DNA from: CAG-273 sp051891195 | GTDB lineage: Bacteria; Bacillota; Clostridia; TANB77; CAG-508 | Reading direction: 5' to 3' | Assembly (NCBI GenBank): GCA_051891195.1 | Contig: JBJFEZ010000060.1 | Coordinates: forward strand, 1 to 24,847 | DNA: 24,847 nt | In this document: positions 1 through 7,700 of the stretch, in pieces | Layout of the letters: the number at the start of each line of letters is the position of its first letter | How positions within the stretch are numbered: the stretch's first letter is position 1 | Notes under the pieces: generated by a model | Seen by the model: the letters and a program-made list of their open reading frames with translations, nothing else | Told to the model about the DNA's origin: nothing | Databases searched by the model: none | Made by a program: the position numbers and the translations under genes

Positions 1-227
1 AGGCTTCGAATGAAATCATGAGATCCATCAGTCATATTTTATTGCACTTTATTGCTTCTGACGGCCACAAAAATGGAATATTATTTCGTAATTAGGTCAG
101 ACGATGACACGTTTCAAAACAATTTGATCAAAATGGATGAAATATGTATTCTCTGATTGCGCGTTGTGCACGTACATGTTATACGCAAGATAAATCGTGC
201 ACAAATTATGGAATTATTTTTTTAATT
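1..227. other. Non-coding left edge with inverted repeat
   Basis: No open frame of useful length with a ribosome site is visible on either strand. The segment lies downstream of the alanyl-tRNA synthetase gene. By eye it is less AT-rich than its surroundings and lacks the poly-T/poly-A texture seen elsewhere. A perfect 9-bp inverted repeat, TTGTGCACG (164-172) and CGTGCACAA (196-204), could form a hairpin with a 23-base loop. It has no following T-tract, so I do not call it a terminator. The segment could be a remnant of another element or an assembly-edge artefact. Confidence 0.4.
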
Positions 228-1982
228 TTATTCTAGTATAGCTTTAATACGTCTAACCCCTGCCGAACTAGATTCTTCTTTTTTTATTTTAAAATGTCCT
301 AATTCTGCTGTATGCTTAACATGAGGACCTCCACAAATTTCTTTACTAAAATCTCCTATTGTATATACTTTTACCTTTTCTCCATATTTGTTTTCAAATA
401 GTCCTGTTGCACCTGCTGCTTTAGCTTCTTCTAAAGTCATTTCTTCACACGTAACTGGTAAGTCTCTTTTTATTTGTTCATTCACTATTTCTTCTACTTT
501 AGTAAGTTGTTCAGGAGTCATTTTTTCAGGGTGTGTAAAGTCAAATCTTAGTCTTTCTGTTGTAATATTAGATCCACTTTGGTTTGCGTGTTCTCCTAAT
601 ACTATTTTTAATGCTTTATGAAGTAAATGTGTTGCTGTATGGTATTTTATAGTTTGCTCGTTTTGTTCTGCTAGCCCACCTTTGAATTTTTGCTCACTAC
701 CTTGTCTTGACTTTTCTTGGTGTTCTTTAAATAGCTTTTCAAATTCAGAAGTTTCTATTTCAAATCCTTGTTCTTTTGCTAAGTCTGATGTAATTTCAGG
801 TGGAAATCCATATGTTTCATATAATTTAAAAATAGTATAACCATCTATTACATTTTTATTTTCTTGTTTTAATTTTGCAACAACTTTTTCAAATTCTCTT
901 TCTCCGTGTGATAAAGTTTTTATAAATTTATCTTTTTCAGCTATTATAACCTCTTTTATTACTTCTCTATTTTGTTCTAATTCTGGGTATAGTTCTTTTA
1001 GTGTTTCTACATATAAATCAATTAAATTTCCAAGCTCATTTAAGTCTATTTGTAGTTTGTTTAAATGTCTTGTCATTCTTCTAATTAATCTTCTTAACAC
1101 ATATCCTCGGTCAATGTTACTTGGTCTTCCACCATCTGAAATAACCATCATACTTGAACGCAAATGTTCTGCCACTATTCTTCTGCTCTCAATATTGTCT
1201 TGTTTAGCAAGTTCTTTTAACTTTTCCATAACTGGTGCAAAAAGTTCTGTATCAAATGGAGTTTCTTTTCCTTGTAATAGCATTGTCATTCTTTCTAGCC
1301 CAAAACCTGTATCAACATTTTGTTGTTTTAGTTTTGTAATAGAACCATCCTTTGATTTGTAGTATTCCATAAACACGTCATTCCATATTTCAACATATTT
1401 TCCGCAATCACAAGATGGTTGGCAGTTGTTACTGCATGCTGGTTTTCCTGTATCTAAAAACATTTCTGTATCTGGTCCACAAGGTCCTTCTTCCCCTGCA
1501 ATCCACCAGTTGTTATCTTTTCCGTAAAAATATATTCTTTCTTCTGGAATTCCTGCTCTTTTCCAAGCTTCTGCTGCCACATTGTCTCTTGGAGCATCTT
1601 CATCTCCTGCAAAACAAGTTACAGATAATCTGGCAGGGTCTATTCCTAATTCTTTTGTTAAGAATTCATAACTCATACTAATTGCTTCTTCTTTAAAATA
1701 ATCTCCTAATGACCAATTTCCTAGCATTTCAAAAAATGTAAGATGACGGTTGTCTCCTACTTCGTCTATGTCGTTTGTTCTTAGGCATTTTTGGTAATCT
1801 GTAATACGTGTTCCTGCTGGATGTTTTTCACCTAATAAATATGGTACTAATGGTTGCATTCCGGCTGTAGTAAATAATACCGATGGGTCATTTTCTGGTA
1901 TTAATGGGCTACTTGGTATTACTTGGTGTCCATGTTCTTTAAAAAATTTTATATATTTATTTCTTATTTCTATTGCTTTCAT
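228..1982 (-). CDS. alaS: Alanyl-tRNA synthetase, short form without C-terminal domain
   Basis: Charges tRNA-Ala with alanine in the cytoplasm. The class II catalytic core fills roughly residues 1-240, with the motif 2 region around TFFEMLGNW (82-90) and the motif 3 region GFGLERM (226-232). A Cys-rich stretch at 183-193 (CxxxCxxxCxC) sits inside the catalytic domain. The editing domain follows, with HTATHLLH (448-455) and CGGPHV (550-555), the metal site that removes mischarged Ser or Gly; the usual form is CGGTHV. The protein ends at 584 residues, whereas bacterial AlaRS is usually about 870-880. The C-terminal DHHA1/C-Ala region is therefore absent, and the stop at 228-230 is clean with no continuation visible. 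Similar short forms are known from some reduced bacteria. The start is set by AGGAG about 10 bases upstream. It has its own promoter (2024-2052). Confidence 0.95.
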   Translation of the reverse strand: MKAIEIRNKYIKFFKEHGHQVIPSSPLIPENDPSVLFTTAGMQPLVPYLLGEKHPAGTRITDYQKCLRTNDIDEVGDNRHLTFFEMLGNWSLGDYFKEEAISMSYEFLTKELGIDPARLSVTCFAGDEDAPRDNVAAEAWKRAGIPEERIYFYGKDNNWWIAGEEGPCGPDTEMFLDTGKPACSNNCQPSCDCGKYVEIWNDVFMEYYKSKDGSITKLKQQNVDTGFGLERMTMLLQGKETPFDTELFAPVMEKLKELAKQDNIESRRIVAEHLRSSMMVISDGGRPSNIDRGYVLRRLIRRMTRHLNKLQIDLNELGNLIDLYVETLKELYPELEQNREVIKEVIIAEKDKFIKTLSHGEREFEKVVAKLKQENKNVIDGYTIFKLYETYGFPPEITSDLAKEQGFEIETSEFEKLFKEHQEKSRQGSEQKFKGGLAEQNEQTIKYHTATHLLHKALKIVLGEHANQSGSNITTERLRFDFTHPEKMTPEQLTKVEEIVNEQIKRDLPVTCEEMTLEEAKAAGATGLFENKYGEKVKVYTIGDFSKEICGGPHVKHTAELGHFKIKKEESSSAGVRRIKAILE

Positions 1983-2023
1983 TCTTTTCTTCTCCTTTTA
2001 TTTTGCTGCATAATCTGTAGTAA

Positions 2024-2052
2024 ATTATATACTATGTAGCAATATAAATCAA
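2024..2052 (-). promoter_or_regulatory. Promoter of alaS
   Basis: On the minus strand TTGATT (2047-2052) and TATAAT (2024-2029) are separated by exactly 17 bases, about 40 bases before the start codon of the alanyl-tRNA synthetase. No T-box was seen in this short leader. Confidence 0.65.
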
Positions 2053-2098
2053 GATTTAGCTTAAAGTTTGTGTGTTTTATTTTTACTCTACAATAAAA

Positions 2099-2127
2099 TT
2101 TCCCCGCTAAATTATTTAGCGGGGAAA
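2099..2127 (-). terminator. Rho-independent terminator after the 122-residue gene
   Basis: A perfect 13-bp palindrome, TTTCCCCGCTAAA with a TAA loop and its complement, is followed on the minus strand by TTTTATT. It lies 9 bases past the stop of the 2137-2505 gene and just upstream of the alaS promoter, insulating the two units. Confidence 0.85.
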
Positions 2128-2136
2128 AAAGGAGTT

Positions 2137-2505
2137 TTACTTTTTTTCTTTTTCGCTTGCGGTCACCCGGAACTCCCAGTGAGCTTCTCGTACCACTTTT
2201 TTGAAAATCCAGAAACCTTTTTCCTGCTCAGGCACGTACTTTTCTTCTACCTTAAAGCCTCTGGCTTTGAGGAGCATCATATATTCTGCCAGCATAGGTC
2301 TCGGATATTTGCTAAGTTTGAAAGTCTCTGCCCATTTGGGATCATCCGCCGCAATAAACCAGCTCGTCCGGCCCGTTGTGCGTGCTTCTTTTCTCCAAGT
2401 TTCCAGAACCGAATCCAGAGTTGCCTCCATTATCTCTCTTTTTTCCTTTTCTGCTTCCTTTCTTGCGTTGATAATGTCCTCTGCCATCAGAGTCTGCTCT
2501 GCCAT
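2137..2505 (-). CDS. Conserved-looking protein of unknown function, GC-rich orphan
   Basis: 122 residues, probably cytoplasmic: no signal peptide or membrane segment. An Ala/Glu/Lys-rich N-terminal helix (residues about 5-40) precedes a Trp- and aromatic-rich region with a compact alpha/beta look (FIAADDPKWAETF, then GFWIFKKVVREAHWEF) and a charged tail. I do not recognise the family. It is a complete single-gene unit: promoter TTGAAA-17-TATAAT at 2565-2593, AGGAG before ATG, and a terminator at 2099-2127. Base composition is clearly unlike its neighbours; bases 2341-2400 are 33 of 60 G+C by hand count, while flanking genes are strongly AT-rich. This suggests recent transfer. The plus-strand frames over the same bases lack these signals. 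Confidence 0.8.
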   Translation of the reverse strand: MAEQTLMAEDIINARKEAEKEKREIMEATLDSVLETWRKEARTTGRTSWFIAADDPKWAETFKLSKYPRPMLAEYMMLLKARGFKVEEKYVPEQEKGFWIFKKVVREAHWEFRVTASEKEKK

Positions 2506-2564
2506 GGTTTTCTCTCTCCTTTATTTAAATTAATTTTCCTTGCATATTAGCTTGGATTACTTTT

Positions 2565-2593
2565 ATTATACCATATTTTTTATAATATTTCAA
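2565..2593 (-). promoter_or_regulatory. Promoter of the 122-residue gene
   Basis: TTGAAA (2588-2593) and TATAAT (2565-2570) on the minus strand are 17 bases apart. This is a near-consensus sigma-A promoter about 60 bases before the start codon. Confidence 0.75.
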
Positions 2594-2623
2594 ATTTTCT
2601 GTTCTTTAGTGTACCTTATTGCT

Positions 2624-3961
2624 TTATTGTCCTATTAGATTTAATTGTTCTTGTCCATTTATTTTCACTTTTTGAATACTGTTTTCTAGTTTTTTTTCTG
2701 TTTTCATTTTTACTATCATATAGTTTGTACTATGACCTTTTAAATATTTGCCTTCTCTTTCTTCTAACAGTACATCAACTTGTTTACCAATATATTTTTT
2801 GTTGTATTCTTCTTCATTTTTATTTGATAACTCAATTAATTTGTTACTTCTTTGTTCTTTTATATTTCCATCTATTTGGTTTGGCATTCTAGATGCCACA
2901 GTTCCACTCCTAGGCGAATATTTAAATATGTGCATTTTATAGAATTTTATTTTGCTTAAAAATTCATATGTTTTATTAAATTCTTCTTCTGTTTCTCCTG
3001 GAAAACCTACTATAATGTCTGTTGTTAAATGTACCTGTGGATATGCCTTTCTTAATATTTCTACTGCCTCTTCAAATTGTTTTGTTGTATATTTCCTATT
3101 CATTCTTTTTAGCGTTTCATCACATCCACTTTGAAGTGATAAATGAAAGTGGTCACATATTTTTGATAATTTACTTAATCTGTTAACAAATTCTTCTGTT
3201 ATTAAAGTAGGTTCTAATGATCCTAAACGTATTCTTTCTATTCCTTCTATTTGTTGAATTTCTTCTAATAAGTCTATTAATTTATATTCTTTTTTTTCAT
3301 TATTTTCTTTTAATATTTCTGATAAAGTTTCTTTAGTAAAGTCTTTTCCATATGATGCAACGTGTATTCCTGTTATTACTACTTCTTTTATTCCATTTTT
3401 TGCTACTAAACTAATTTCTTTAATTGCACTTTCTGGTAGTCTACTTCTAATACGTCCTCTTGCATATGGAATAATGCAATATGTGCAAAATTGATTACAG
3501 CCATCTTGTACTTTAATTACAGCTCTTGTTTTTTCTGTATAAGTAATGTTTCCAAAATCTAAAAATTCATTTTGATTTAATACCTCTGATACATATGTGT
3601 TTTCTGTTTTATTTTGAACTGCTTCTTCTATATATTTTGCAATATCATTTTTTTCGTTAATTCCCAAAATTAAATCTATTTCTGGAATTTGTTCTAATTT
3701 TTCCTTTGCCACTTGTGCATAACATCCTACTGCAACTAATATTGAGTTTGAGTTTATTTCTTTAACCCTTCTTAACATTTGTCGTGATTTTTTGTCTGCC
3801 ATATTTGTTACTGTACATGTATTAATAATATATACATCTGCTTTTGTTTCAAATTCTACTATTTTGTAGCCAGCTTCGCACATTTTCTGCATCATCGCGT
3901 TTGTTTCATATTGGTTTACTTTACAGCCTAAAGTGCAAAATGCTACTGTTCTTTGTTCCAT
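2624..3961 (-). CDS. mtaB: tRNA (N6-threonylcarbamoyladenosine-37) methylthiotransferase MtaB
   Basis: A radical-SAM enzyme that adds a methylthio group to t6A37 of tRNAs reading ANN codons, in the MiaB/MtaB/RimO family. The N-terminal UPF0004 domain supplies three cluster cysteines: C13 in LGCKVNQYE, C49 in NTCTVTN and C80 in VGCYAQ. The radical-SAM CxxxCxxC is C155/C159/C162 in CNQFCTYCIIPYARG. The C-terminal ~65 residues fit a TRAM RNA-binding domain. The LGCKVNQYE and CTYCIIPYARG forms are typical of MtaB rather than MiaB. The 445-residue length is normal for the family. An AAAGGA ribosome site precedes ATG, and the gene has its own promoter. It is transcribed as a single gene downstream of the surface-protein cluster. 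Confidence 0.93.
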   Translation of the reverse strand: MEQRTVAFCTLGCKVNQYETNAMMQKMCEAGYKIVEFETKADVYIINTCTVTNMADKKSRQMLRRVKEINSNSILVAVGCYAQVAKEKLEQIPEIDLILGINEKNDIAKYIEEAVQNKTENTYVSEVLNQNEFLDFGNITYTEKTRAVIKVQDGCNQFCTYCIIPYARGRIRSRLPESAIKEISLVAKNGIKEVVITGIHVASYGKDFTKETLSEILKENNEKKEYKLIDLLEEIQQIEGIERIRLGSLEPTLITEEFVNRLSKLSKICDHFHLSLQSGCDETLKRMNRKYTTKQFEEAVEILRKAYPQVHLTTDIIVGFPGETEEEFNKTYEFLSKIKFYKMHIFKYSPRSGTVASRMPNQIDGNIKEQRSNKLIELSNKNEEEYNKKYIGKQVDVLLEEREGKYLKGHSTNYMIVKMKTEKKLENSIQKVKINGQEQLNLIGQ

Positions 3962-3998
3962 CTTTTATTATAGTCCTTTCTTTTTTAAGTTTCACTTT

Positions 3999-4027
3999 AT
4001 TATATCTTGATATAACATAATTGTAAA
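3999..4027 (-). promoter_or_regulatory. Promoter of mtaB
   Basis: TTTACA (4022-4027) and TATAAT (3999-4004) on the minus strand are 17 bases apart, immediately after the terminator of the upstream surface cluster. Confidence 0.65.
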
Positions 4028-4049
4028 GCATAAATCATTTAAAACCATT

Positions 4050-4083
4050 AAAATCACTTCACTAAAATTTGTGAAGTGATTTT
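4050..4083 (-). terminator. Terminator of the surface-protein cluster
   Basis: A perfect 13-bp stem AAAATCACTTCAC/GTGAAGTGATTTT with an 8-base loop directly abuts the stop codon of the 4083-4715 gene. The T-run after the stem is weak (TTTTAATGGTTTT, partly in the stem), so efficiency may be moderate. Confidence 0.7.
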
Positions 4084-4715
4084 TAACGTGGCAATATAAT
4101 TAAATTATAGTAAAAATAAAATCTTGTTTCTTCTACAGTATAGCTAATAGCAAAGTTATAGTGAGTGTTGTCTGCTACATCTTTATTACCTTTTAATGTA
4201 CAGGTAATAGTTGCATCGGTTGTATCTCCATTAATAAGAGTAGTTTTTGATAAATTGTAAGATAAATTTTGAACAATAGAGTTTGTGTCTTGACTATCTA
4301 TAAGCTCTATTTTTCCATCTGTAAAATCAGAGCCACTATTATTTGGAATAGTTAAAGTAATAGTTGGTTGTGGACTAGTTCCAGAAAGCCATTGTTTATA
4401 TTTATGTTGTATTGTTGTTGTAATAGTATTATTTTCATAAGTTTCAGAAATTACCTCATATATAGTTACTCCTCCCCATTGCATACTTGTATTTACACTA
4501 TAACGTGTAACTCCATTCTCATCTTGTCCTTGTTCTGGAATTTCCACTGGAAGGCTAGGCTCTGTTTTTTCTCCTATTACTGTACCATTAATATATAGTC
4601 TTGCAGTCCATATGGCATAAGAGGATGAAATACATATAAGAATAACTATAAGAATTACTAACAAATACGTTGTTTTAAAAGTCTTTTTTCTTTTTCTAAT
4701 TTTGTATTTCATCAT
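4083..4715 (-). CDS. Membrane-anchored or secreted surface protein, SipW-cluster partner
   Basis: 210 residues. A very basic start (MMKYKIRKRKKTFK) is followed by a hydrophobic segment at about 17-34 ending SSSYAIW, then an extracellular Thr/Asn/Ser-rich beta-type domain. The stretch SYAIWTARLYINGTVIGE resembles GYAAFGTQLTINGTAEG in the protein encoded at 7082-7618. The two are therefore likely relatives sharing a SipW-type signal peptide, but the rest is not obviously alike. The tail is unusual: after an expected-looking end (SYTVEETR) come 12 aromatic/hydrophobic residues (FYFYYNLIILPR). That could be natural or the product of a late frameshift. No LPxTG motif is present. Ribosome site AGGAG. 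It is the last gene of the cluster, 12 bases after the DUF5305-like gene, with a terminator at its stop. Function unknown; a surface or matrix role is inferred from context. Confidence 0.8.
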   Translation of the reverse strand: MMKYKIRKRKKTFKTTYLLVILIVILICISSSYAIWTARLYINGTVIGEKTEPSLPVEIPEQGQDENGVTRYSVNTSMQWGGVTIYEVISETYENNTITTTIQHKYKQWLSGTSPQPTITLTIPNNSGSDFTDGKIELIDSQDTNSIVQNLSYNLSKTTLINGDTTDATITCTLKGNKDVADNTHYNFAISYTVEETRFYFYYNLIILPR

Positions 4716-4727
4716 CTTGCTCCTTTT

Positions 4728-5780
4728 TTATTTTTTCAAAATATAACGGTAAACTGTTCCGCTGCTCATAACACTAAACCACGCTTCCTCTTTTTCATAA
4801 TCAAAATAATATAAAATTGGTTTAAATAATTCCTCTGATACTTTTATTATTTCACCAAAATCCTTAACATATACAATATCTTCTAAATTGTCCATTGGTC
4901 TTGTACTTACTTGTACTATTTTGTCTTGGCATAGTTTTAATATTCTATTTAGTTCTTGTCTATATTCGTTCTTTACTCTATGAATTGTCTTAGATTTTGT
5001 TACATACTTAACAATAATTGCTGCAACAAAGAGTAGAATTACATCTAGTATAATCATAAATACATTTCTACTACTATTTACTTGATATTCTTTTGAAATA
5101 TATTGTGATTCTTCTATATTATTTTCACCTGTTATTTTGCTAGTTTTCTCCGCCAAATCTACTTGAATAGTAGGTGAATAGTTTACTTGTATACTCTTAT
5201 CTTCTATTTGTGTGGTAATGTCAACTTTTAAAGTAACTGTATATTTGGCATCTATAGACATTCCCATTTTTTGTTTGAATTCATATAATAATTCATTTTT
5301 TTCTTTTAAATCTAGTTTTAAATTTTCTTTAATGTCAATTTTATTGCTTTGTTGTTCTAAATTTTCTTTTTTTAGGAGAACTTCTTCTTCTTCCCATATT
5401 TTTTGTTCTTCTCCATCTTTTGTATAAATTACTTGCATTTTTCCAATAATAGAATATTGATATTGCAAATTAGACTCTTTATCTGCTAAATATTTATAAT
5501 TAAAATCTAAATTAATTGTATCAATTAAATCAGTAACATAAGCTAAAGTTTTATCAGTTATTTGAGTATTACTCATAAATTGATTTTCAATTAAATTAAC
5601 ATAATAATCATAATTAAATTTATTTGTATATTGATAAACCTGTTTTGTTTTTGTTTTCATATTGCTTTCTGATAAGTTGTAGAGTAAATTAAATAAAGAG
5701 ATAATTGCAAGAGCAATAGCAATTAAAACATAAATATATTTTGTAGATTTGCGTAGTCTATTTTTTTGCTTAGCTCTCAT
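4728..5780 (-). CDS. DUF5305-like membrane protein beside signal peptidase
   Basis: 350 residues. The order is a basic N-terminus, a membrane helix at about 16-34, a large extracellular domain at about 35-238 rich in beta-forming and charged residues, a second helix at about 240-259, and a cytoplasmic tail. The tail has a conserved look (DIVYVKDFGEIIKVSEELFKPILYY, then EEAWFSVMSSGTVYRYIL). This layout and tail fit my recollection of the DUF5305 family, whose members often lie next to SipW-type signal peptidases in archaea and Clostridia. The assignment is by pattern, not by search. It sits between the signal peptidase gene and the 210-residue surface protein, 24 and 12 bases away, so the three are probably co-transcribed. 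A role in export or assembly is inferred; the exact function is unknown. Confidence 0.7.
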   Translation of the reverse strand: MRAKQKNRLRKSTKYIYVLIAIALAIISLFNLLYNLSESNMKTKTKQVYQYTNKFNYDYYVNLIENQFMSNTQITDKTLAYVTDLIDTINLDFNYKYLADKESNLQYQYSIIGKMQVIYTKDGEEQKIWEEEEVLLKKENLEQQSNKIDIKENLKLDLKEKNELLYEFKQKMGMSIDAKYTVTLKVDITTQIEDKSIQVNYSPTIQVDLAEKTSKITGENNIEESQYISKEYQVNSSRNVFMIILDVILLFVAAIIVKYVTKSKTIHRVKNEYRQELNRILKLCQDKIVQVSTRPMDNLEDIVYVKDFGEIIKVSEELFKPILYYFDYEKEEAWFSVMSSGTVYRYILKK

Positions 5781-5804
5781 TTTTACCTCCTTCTTTAGTT
5801 ATTA

Positions 5805-6986
5805 TTAGTTTCCTGTTTCTATTTGTATAGTTTGCTCATTTTCTTGAATAATATGTAGCCAAATAGCAGGATATCCTAAATATCTAATTTTAAAAATTAC
5901 TTTTCCTATAAGTTGATTTTCTCTTACTTCTTTTGAATCTGGATACTTATTATTGTCTCCTTTTGTAATAAAGTAATATTCTCCTTTTTTCTGTTTTTTT
6001 TCTATAATTCTGTGAATAACAGTATATCCGTCCATTTGATATTCAATAATGTCTCCAACATTAACATCATTTGCATTACATTTTTGAATAATAGCAATGT
6101 CCCCTACAAATAGTTCTTTTTCCATACTTCCAGATGCTATTGCTATTGGTTTAATTGGAAAAACGCCTGTAGCAAACCAAATAGCAAGAACAATAACTAC
6201 TAGCAGTGGAATAATATTTTTTGGGTCAGAATTTCTTATATTTTCTTTTGTTCTAAAAATGTCTAATTTATTTTTAGTAAATCGGATATATAAAAGCAAA
6301 ACTGCTGGTATAACTGTATCTATAATAGCTGTCATAACCCATGGAGCTTTTGGCAATATTGGTGATATCCAATAATATAAATTAGTTAATATCTGATATA
6401 TTGCACCTGGTATCCAATCACTATAAATAGAAGTATAAGAAAATAATATGTTTCTAATAATCATTGGAATTACAGTTTGCATAACATATTTTACTATTAA
6501 TATTGTTGTAACAGATTTACCTATAAAATAGCTTAATTCTAGGTCTATAATCACATATACTATTGAAATAAAAATAGCAATTTTTACTTTATCTTTATCA
6601 TATACATTATTTATTAGCTTGTAACGAACATATTCTTTGGCAATTAAAACACTTCCAAAAATCCATAAATTGTGAAATAGGCCTATTAAAGTAGTACTGT
6701 ATGGATTTTTACCAAAAGTAACAAATAGACCTGAAAGCATATATGTAATAATAAAAACTAAAGTTGCTACAATTGTATATTGAACAATTTGCTTTCTTAA
6801 TTTATGGTTTTCTGTATTCTTACCTAATAAATATCGTAATATACAAACCAATAATATCCAAAAAATTGGATTAATTACATACAAATATAATATGTTTACT
6901 TTTTTGCTTAATAGAAATGTAGCTAAAAGTCCATAAAAGAGTATTCCTATTATAAACGCAATAGTTGCACTTTTTGATTTTTGCAT
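5805..6986 (-). CDS. SipW-type signal peptidase I with large N-terminal membrane domain
   Basis: The C-terminal ~130 residues form an S26B (SipW/archaeal/ER-type) signal peptidase. A membrane helix lies at about 257-275, the catalytic Ser is S287 in SGSM, His325 in TVIHRI stands where Lys is found in classical Lep enzymes, and KGDNN (342-346) follows. It should cleave signal peptides of exported proteins at the outer face of the membrane, most likely its neighbours. Unusually, residues 1-250 hold an additional membrane domain with around seven or eight hydrophobic segments and no motif I recognise. Ordinary SipW proteins are about 190 residues, so this is twice that length. It starts 95 bases after the 7082-7618 gene, behind a strong hairpin (7035-7074). 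Confident for the peptidase; the N-terminal domain's job is unknown. Confidence 0.88.
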   Translation of the reverse strand: MQKSKSATIAFIIGILFYGLLATFLLSKKVNILYLYVINPIFWILLVCILRYLLGKNTENHKLRKQIVQYTIVATLVFIITYMLSGLFVTFGKNPYSTTLIGLFHNLWIFGSVLIAKEYVRYKLINNVYDKDKVKIAIFISIVYVIIDLELSYFIGKSVTTILIVKYVMQTVIPMIIRNILFSYTSIYSDWIPGAIYQILTNLYYWISPILPKAPWVMTAIIDTVIPAVLLLYIRFTKNKLDIFRTKENIRNSDPKNIIPLLVVIVLAIWFATGVFPIKPIAIASGSMEKELFVGDIAIIQKCNANDVNVGDIIEYQMDGYTVIHRIIEKKQKKGEYYFITKGDNNKYPDSKEVRENQLIGKVIFKIRYLGYPAIWLHIIQENEQTIQIETGN

Positions 6987-7034
6987 AGTTGTTTTCCTCT
7001 TTTAATTTTATTGAATGAATTAGGATAAATAATG

Positions 7035-7074
7035 TTTAAAGAGAATTTTCCATCAACAGAAAATTCTCTTTAAA
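7035..7074 (-). terminator. Strong hairpin between surface protein and signal peptidase genes
   Basis: A perfect 16-bp stem TTTAAAGAGAATTTTC/GAAAATTCTCTTTAAA with an 8-base loop lies 7 bases after the stop of the 7082-7618 gene. No long T-run follows on the minus strand, so it may act as a leaky terminator or a 3' stabiliser. Either would make the small surface protein more abundant than the genes behind it. Confidence 0.65.
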
Positions 7075-7081
7075 TTGATGA

Positions 7082-7618
7082 TTATGCGTCTTGATGGTTT
7101 GGTGTAATATTAATTTCTGTAGTGTCTTGTGTATAATCAAATGTTATAGTAAATGTTTTGCTTAAAGCTGTTTCTGTAGAATCAGTTGCCCATTTAATAA
7201 CATATTGTGATGTACAAGTTCCACCGTTTGCTGCTAATTTTTCACCTTTTGCTGGAGCACCAGTTTCTGTTATTAGTAAATCTTTATCAGCTCCTGTTAC
7301 AGTAAATTCATTTAATTTAGCTGGTACAGTACCTGAATTTTCAACAACAGCTTCTAGTAAAACTGCATCACCTGGATATGCTAAATTTACTTCAACAGTG
7401 GCAGTAGTTTCATCAAATGATACCGTTCCATGTGTTGTATCATCTTGTCCATCAGATTGTTTTAATTTTACTGATTTAAAATGTACATCCCAGTCTCCTG
7501 TTCCTTCTGCTGTACCATTGATTGTTAATTGTGTACCAAAAGCAGCATAACCTATAGCTAGTGCTAAAAGAATAACAATTAAAGCAATAATAGCATAATT
7601 TTTCTTTGATTTTTTCAT
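7082..7618 (-). CDS. Small secreted surface protein with SipW-type signal peptide
   Basis: 178 residues. KKSKKNY precedes a hydrophobic helix at about 8-26 (AIIALIVILLALAIGYAAF), then TQLTINGTAEG, where SipW-type peptidases would be expected to cut. The mature part is acidic, rich in Thr, Asp and Ala, and predicted by eye to be all-beta. Two features recall TasA/camelysin-like matrix proteins: VEVNLAYPGDAVLLEAVVENSGTVPAKLNEF, a typical surface-domain phrase about unstructured tension between residues, and the IKWATDST region. Homology to TasA itself is not claimed. It leads the cluster with its own promoter (7651-7679), a strong TTAGGAGGTA ribosome site and a stem-loop at its end. This suggests it is the most abundant product and the main substrate of the peptidase encoded next (inference). 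Confidence 0.82.
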   Translation of the reverse strand: MKKSKKNYAIIALIVILLALAIGYAAFGTQLTINGTAEGTGDWDVHFKSVKLKQSDGQDDTTHGTVSFDETTATVEVNLAYPGDAVLLEAVVENSGTVPAKLNEFTVTGADKDLLITETGAPAKGEKLAANGGTCTSQYVIKWATDSTETALSKTFTITFDYTQDTTEINITPNHQDA

Positions 7619-7650
7619 ATGTTTTACCTCCTAATTTATCCTTGATTTTA

Positions 7651-7679
7651 ATTTTAAAGCATTTTTCATTAATTTGCAA
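7651..7679 (-). promoter_or_regulatory. Promoter of the surface-protein cluster
   Basis: TTGCAA (7674-7679) and TAAAAT (7651-7656) on the minus strand are 17 bases apart. Just upstream lies the GTTACA repeat cluster (7701-7745). Confidence 0.55.
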
Positions 7680-7700
7680 TTACAGAATAATGTCATTTTT

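Noticed and set aside
2068..2550. Plus-strand open frames of 160 and 110 residues over the GC-rich gene
   Set aside because: They lie opposite the 122-residue gene, which alone has promoter, ribosome site and terminator in the right order; the plus frames have none.
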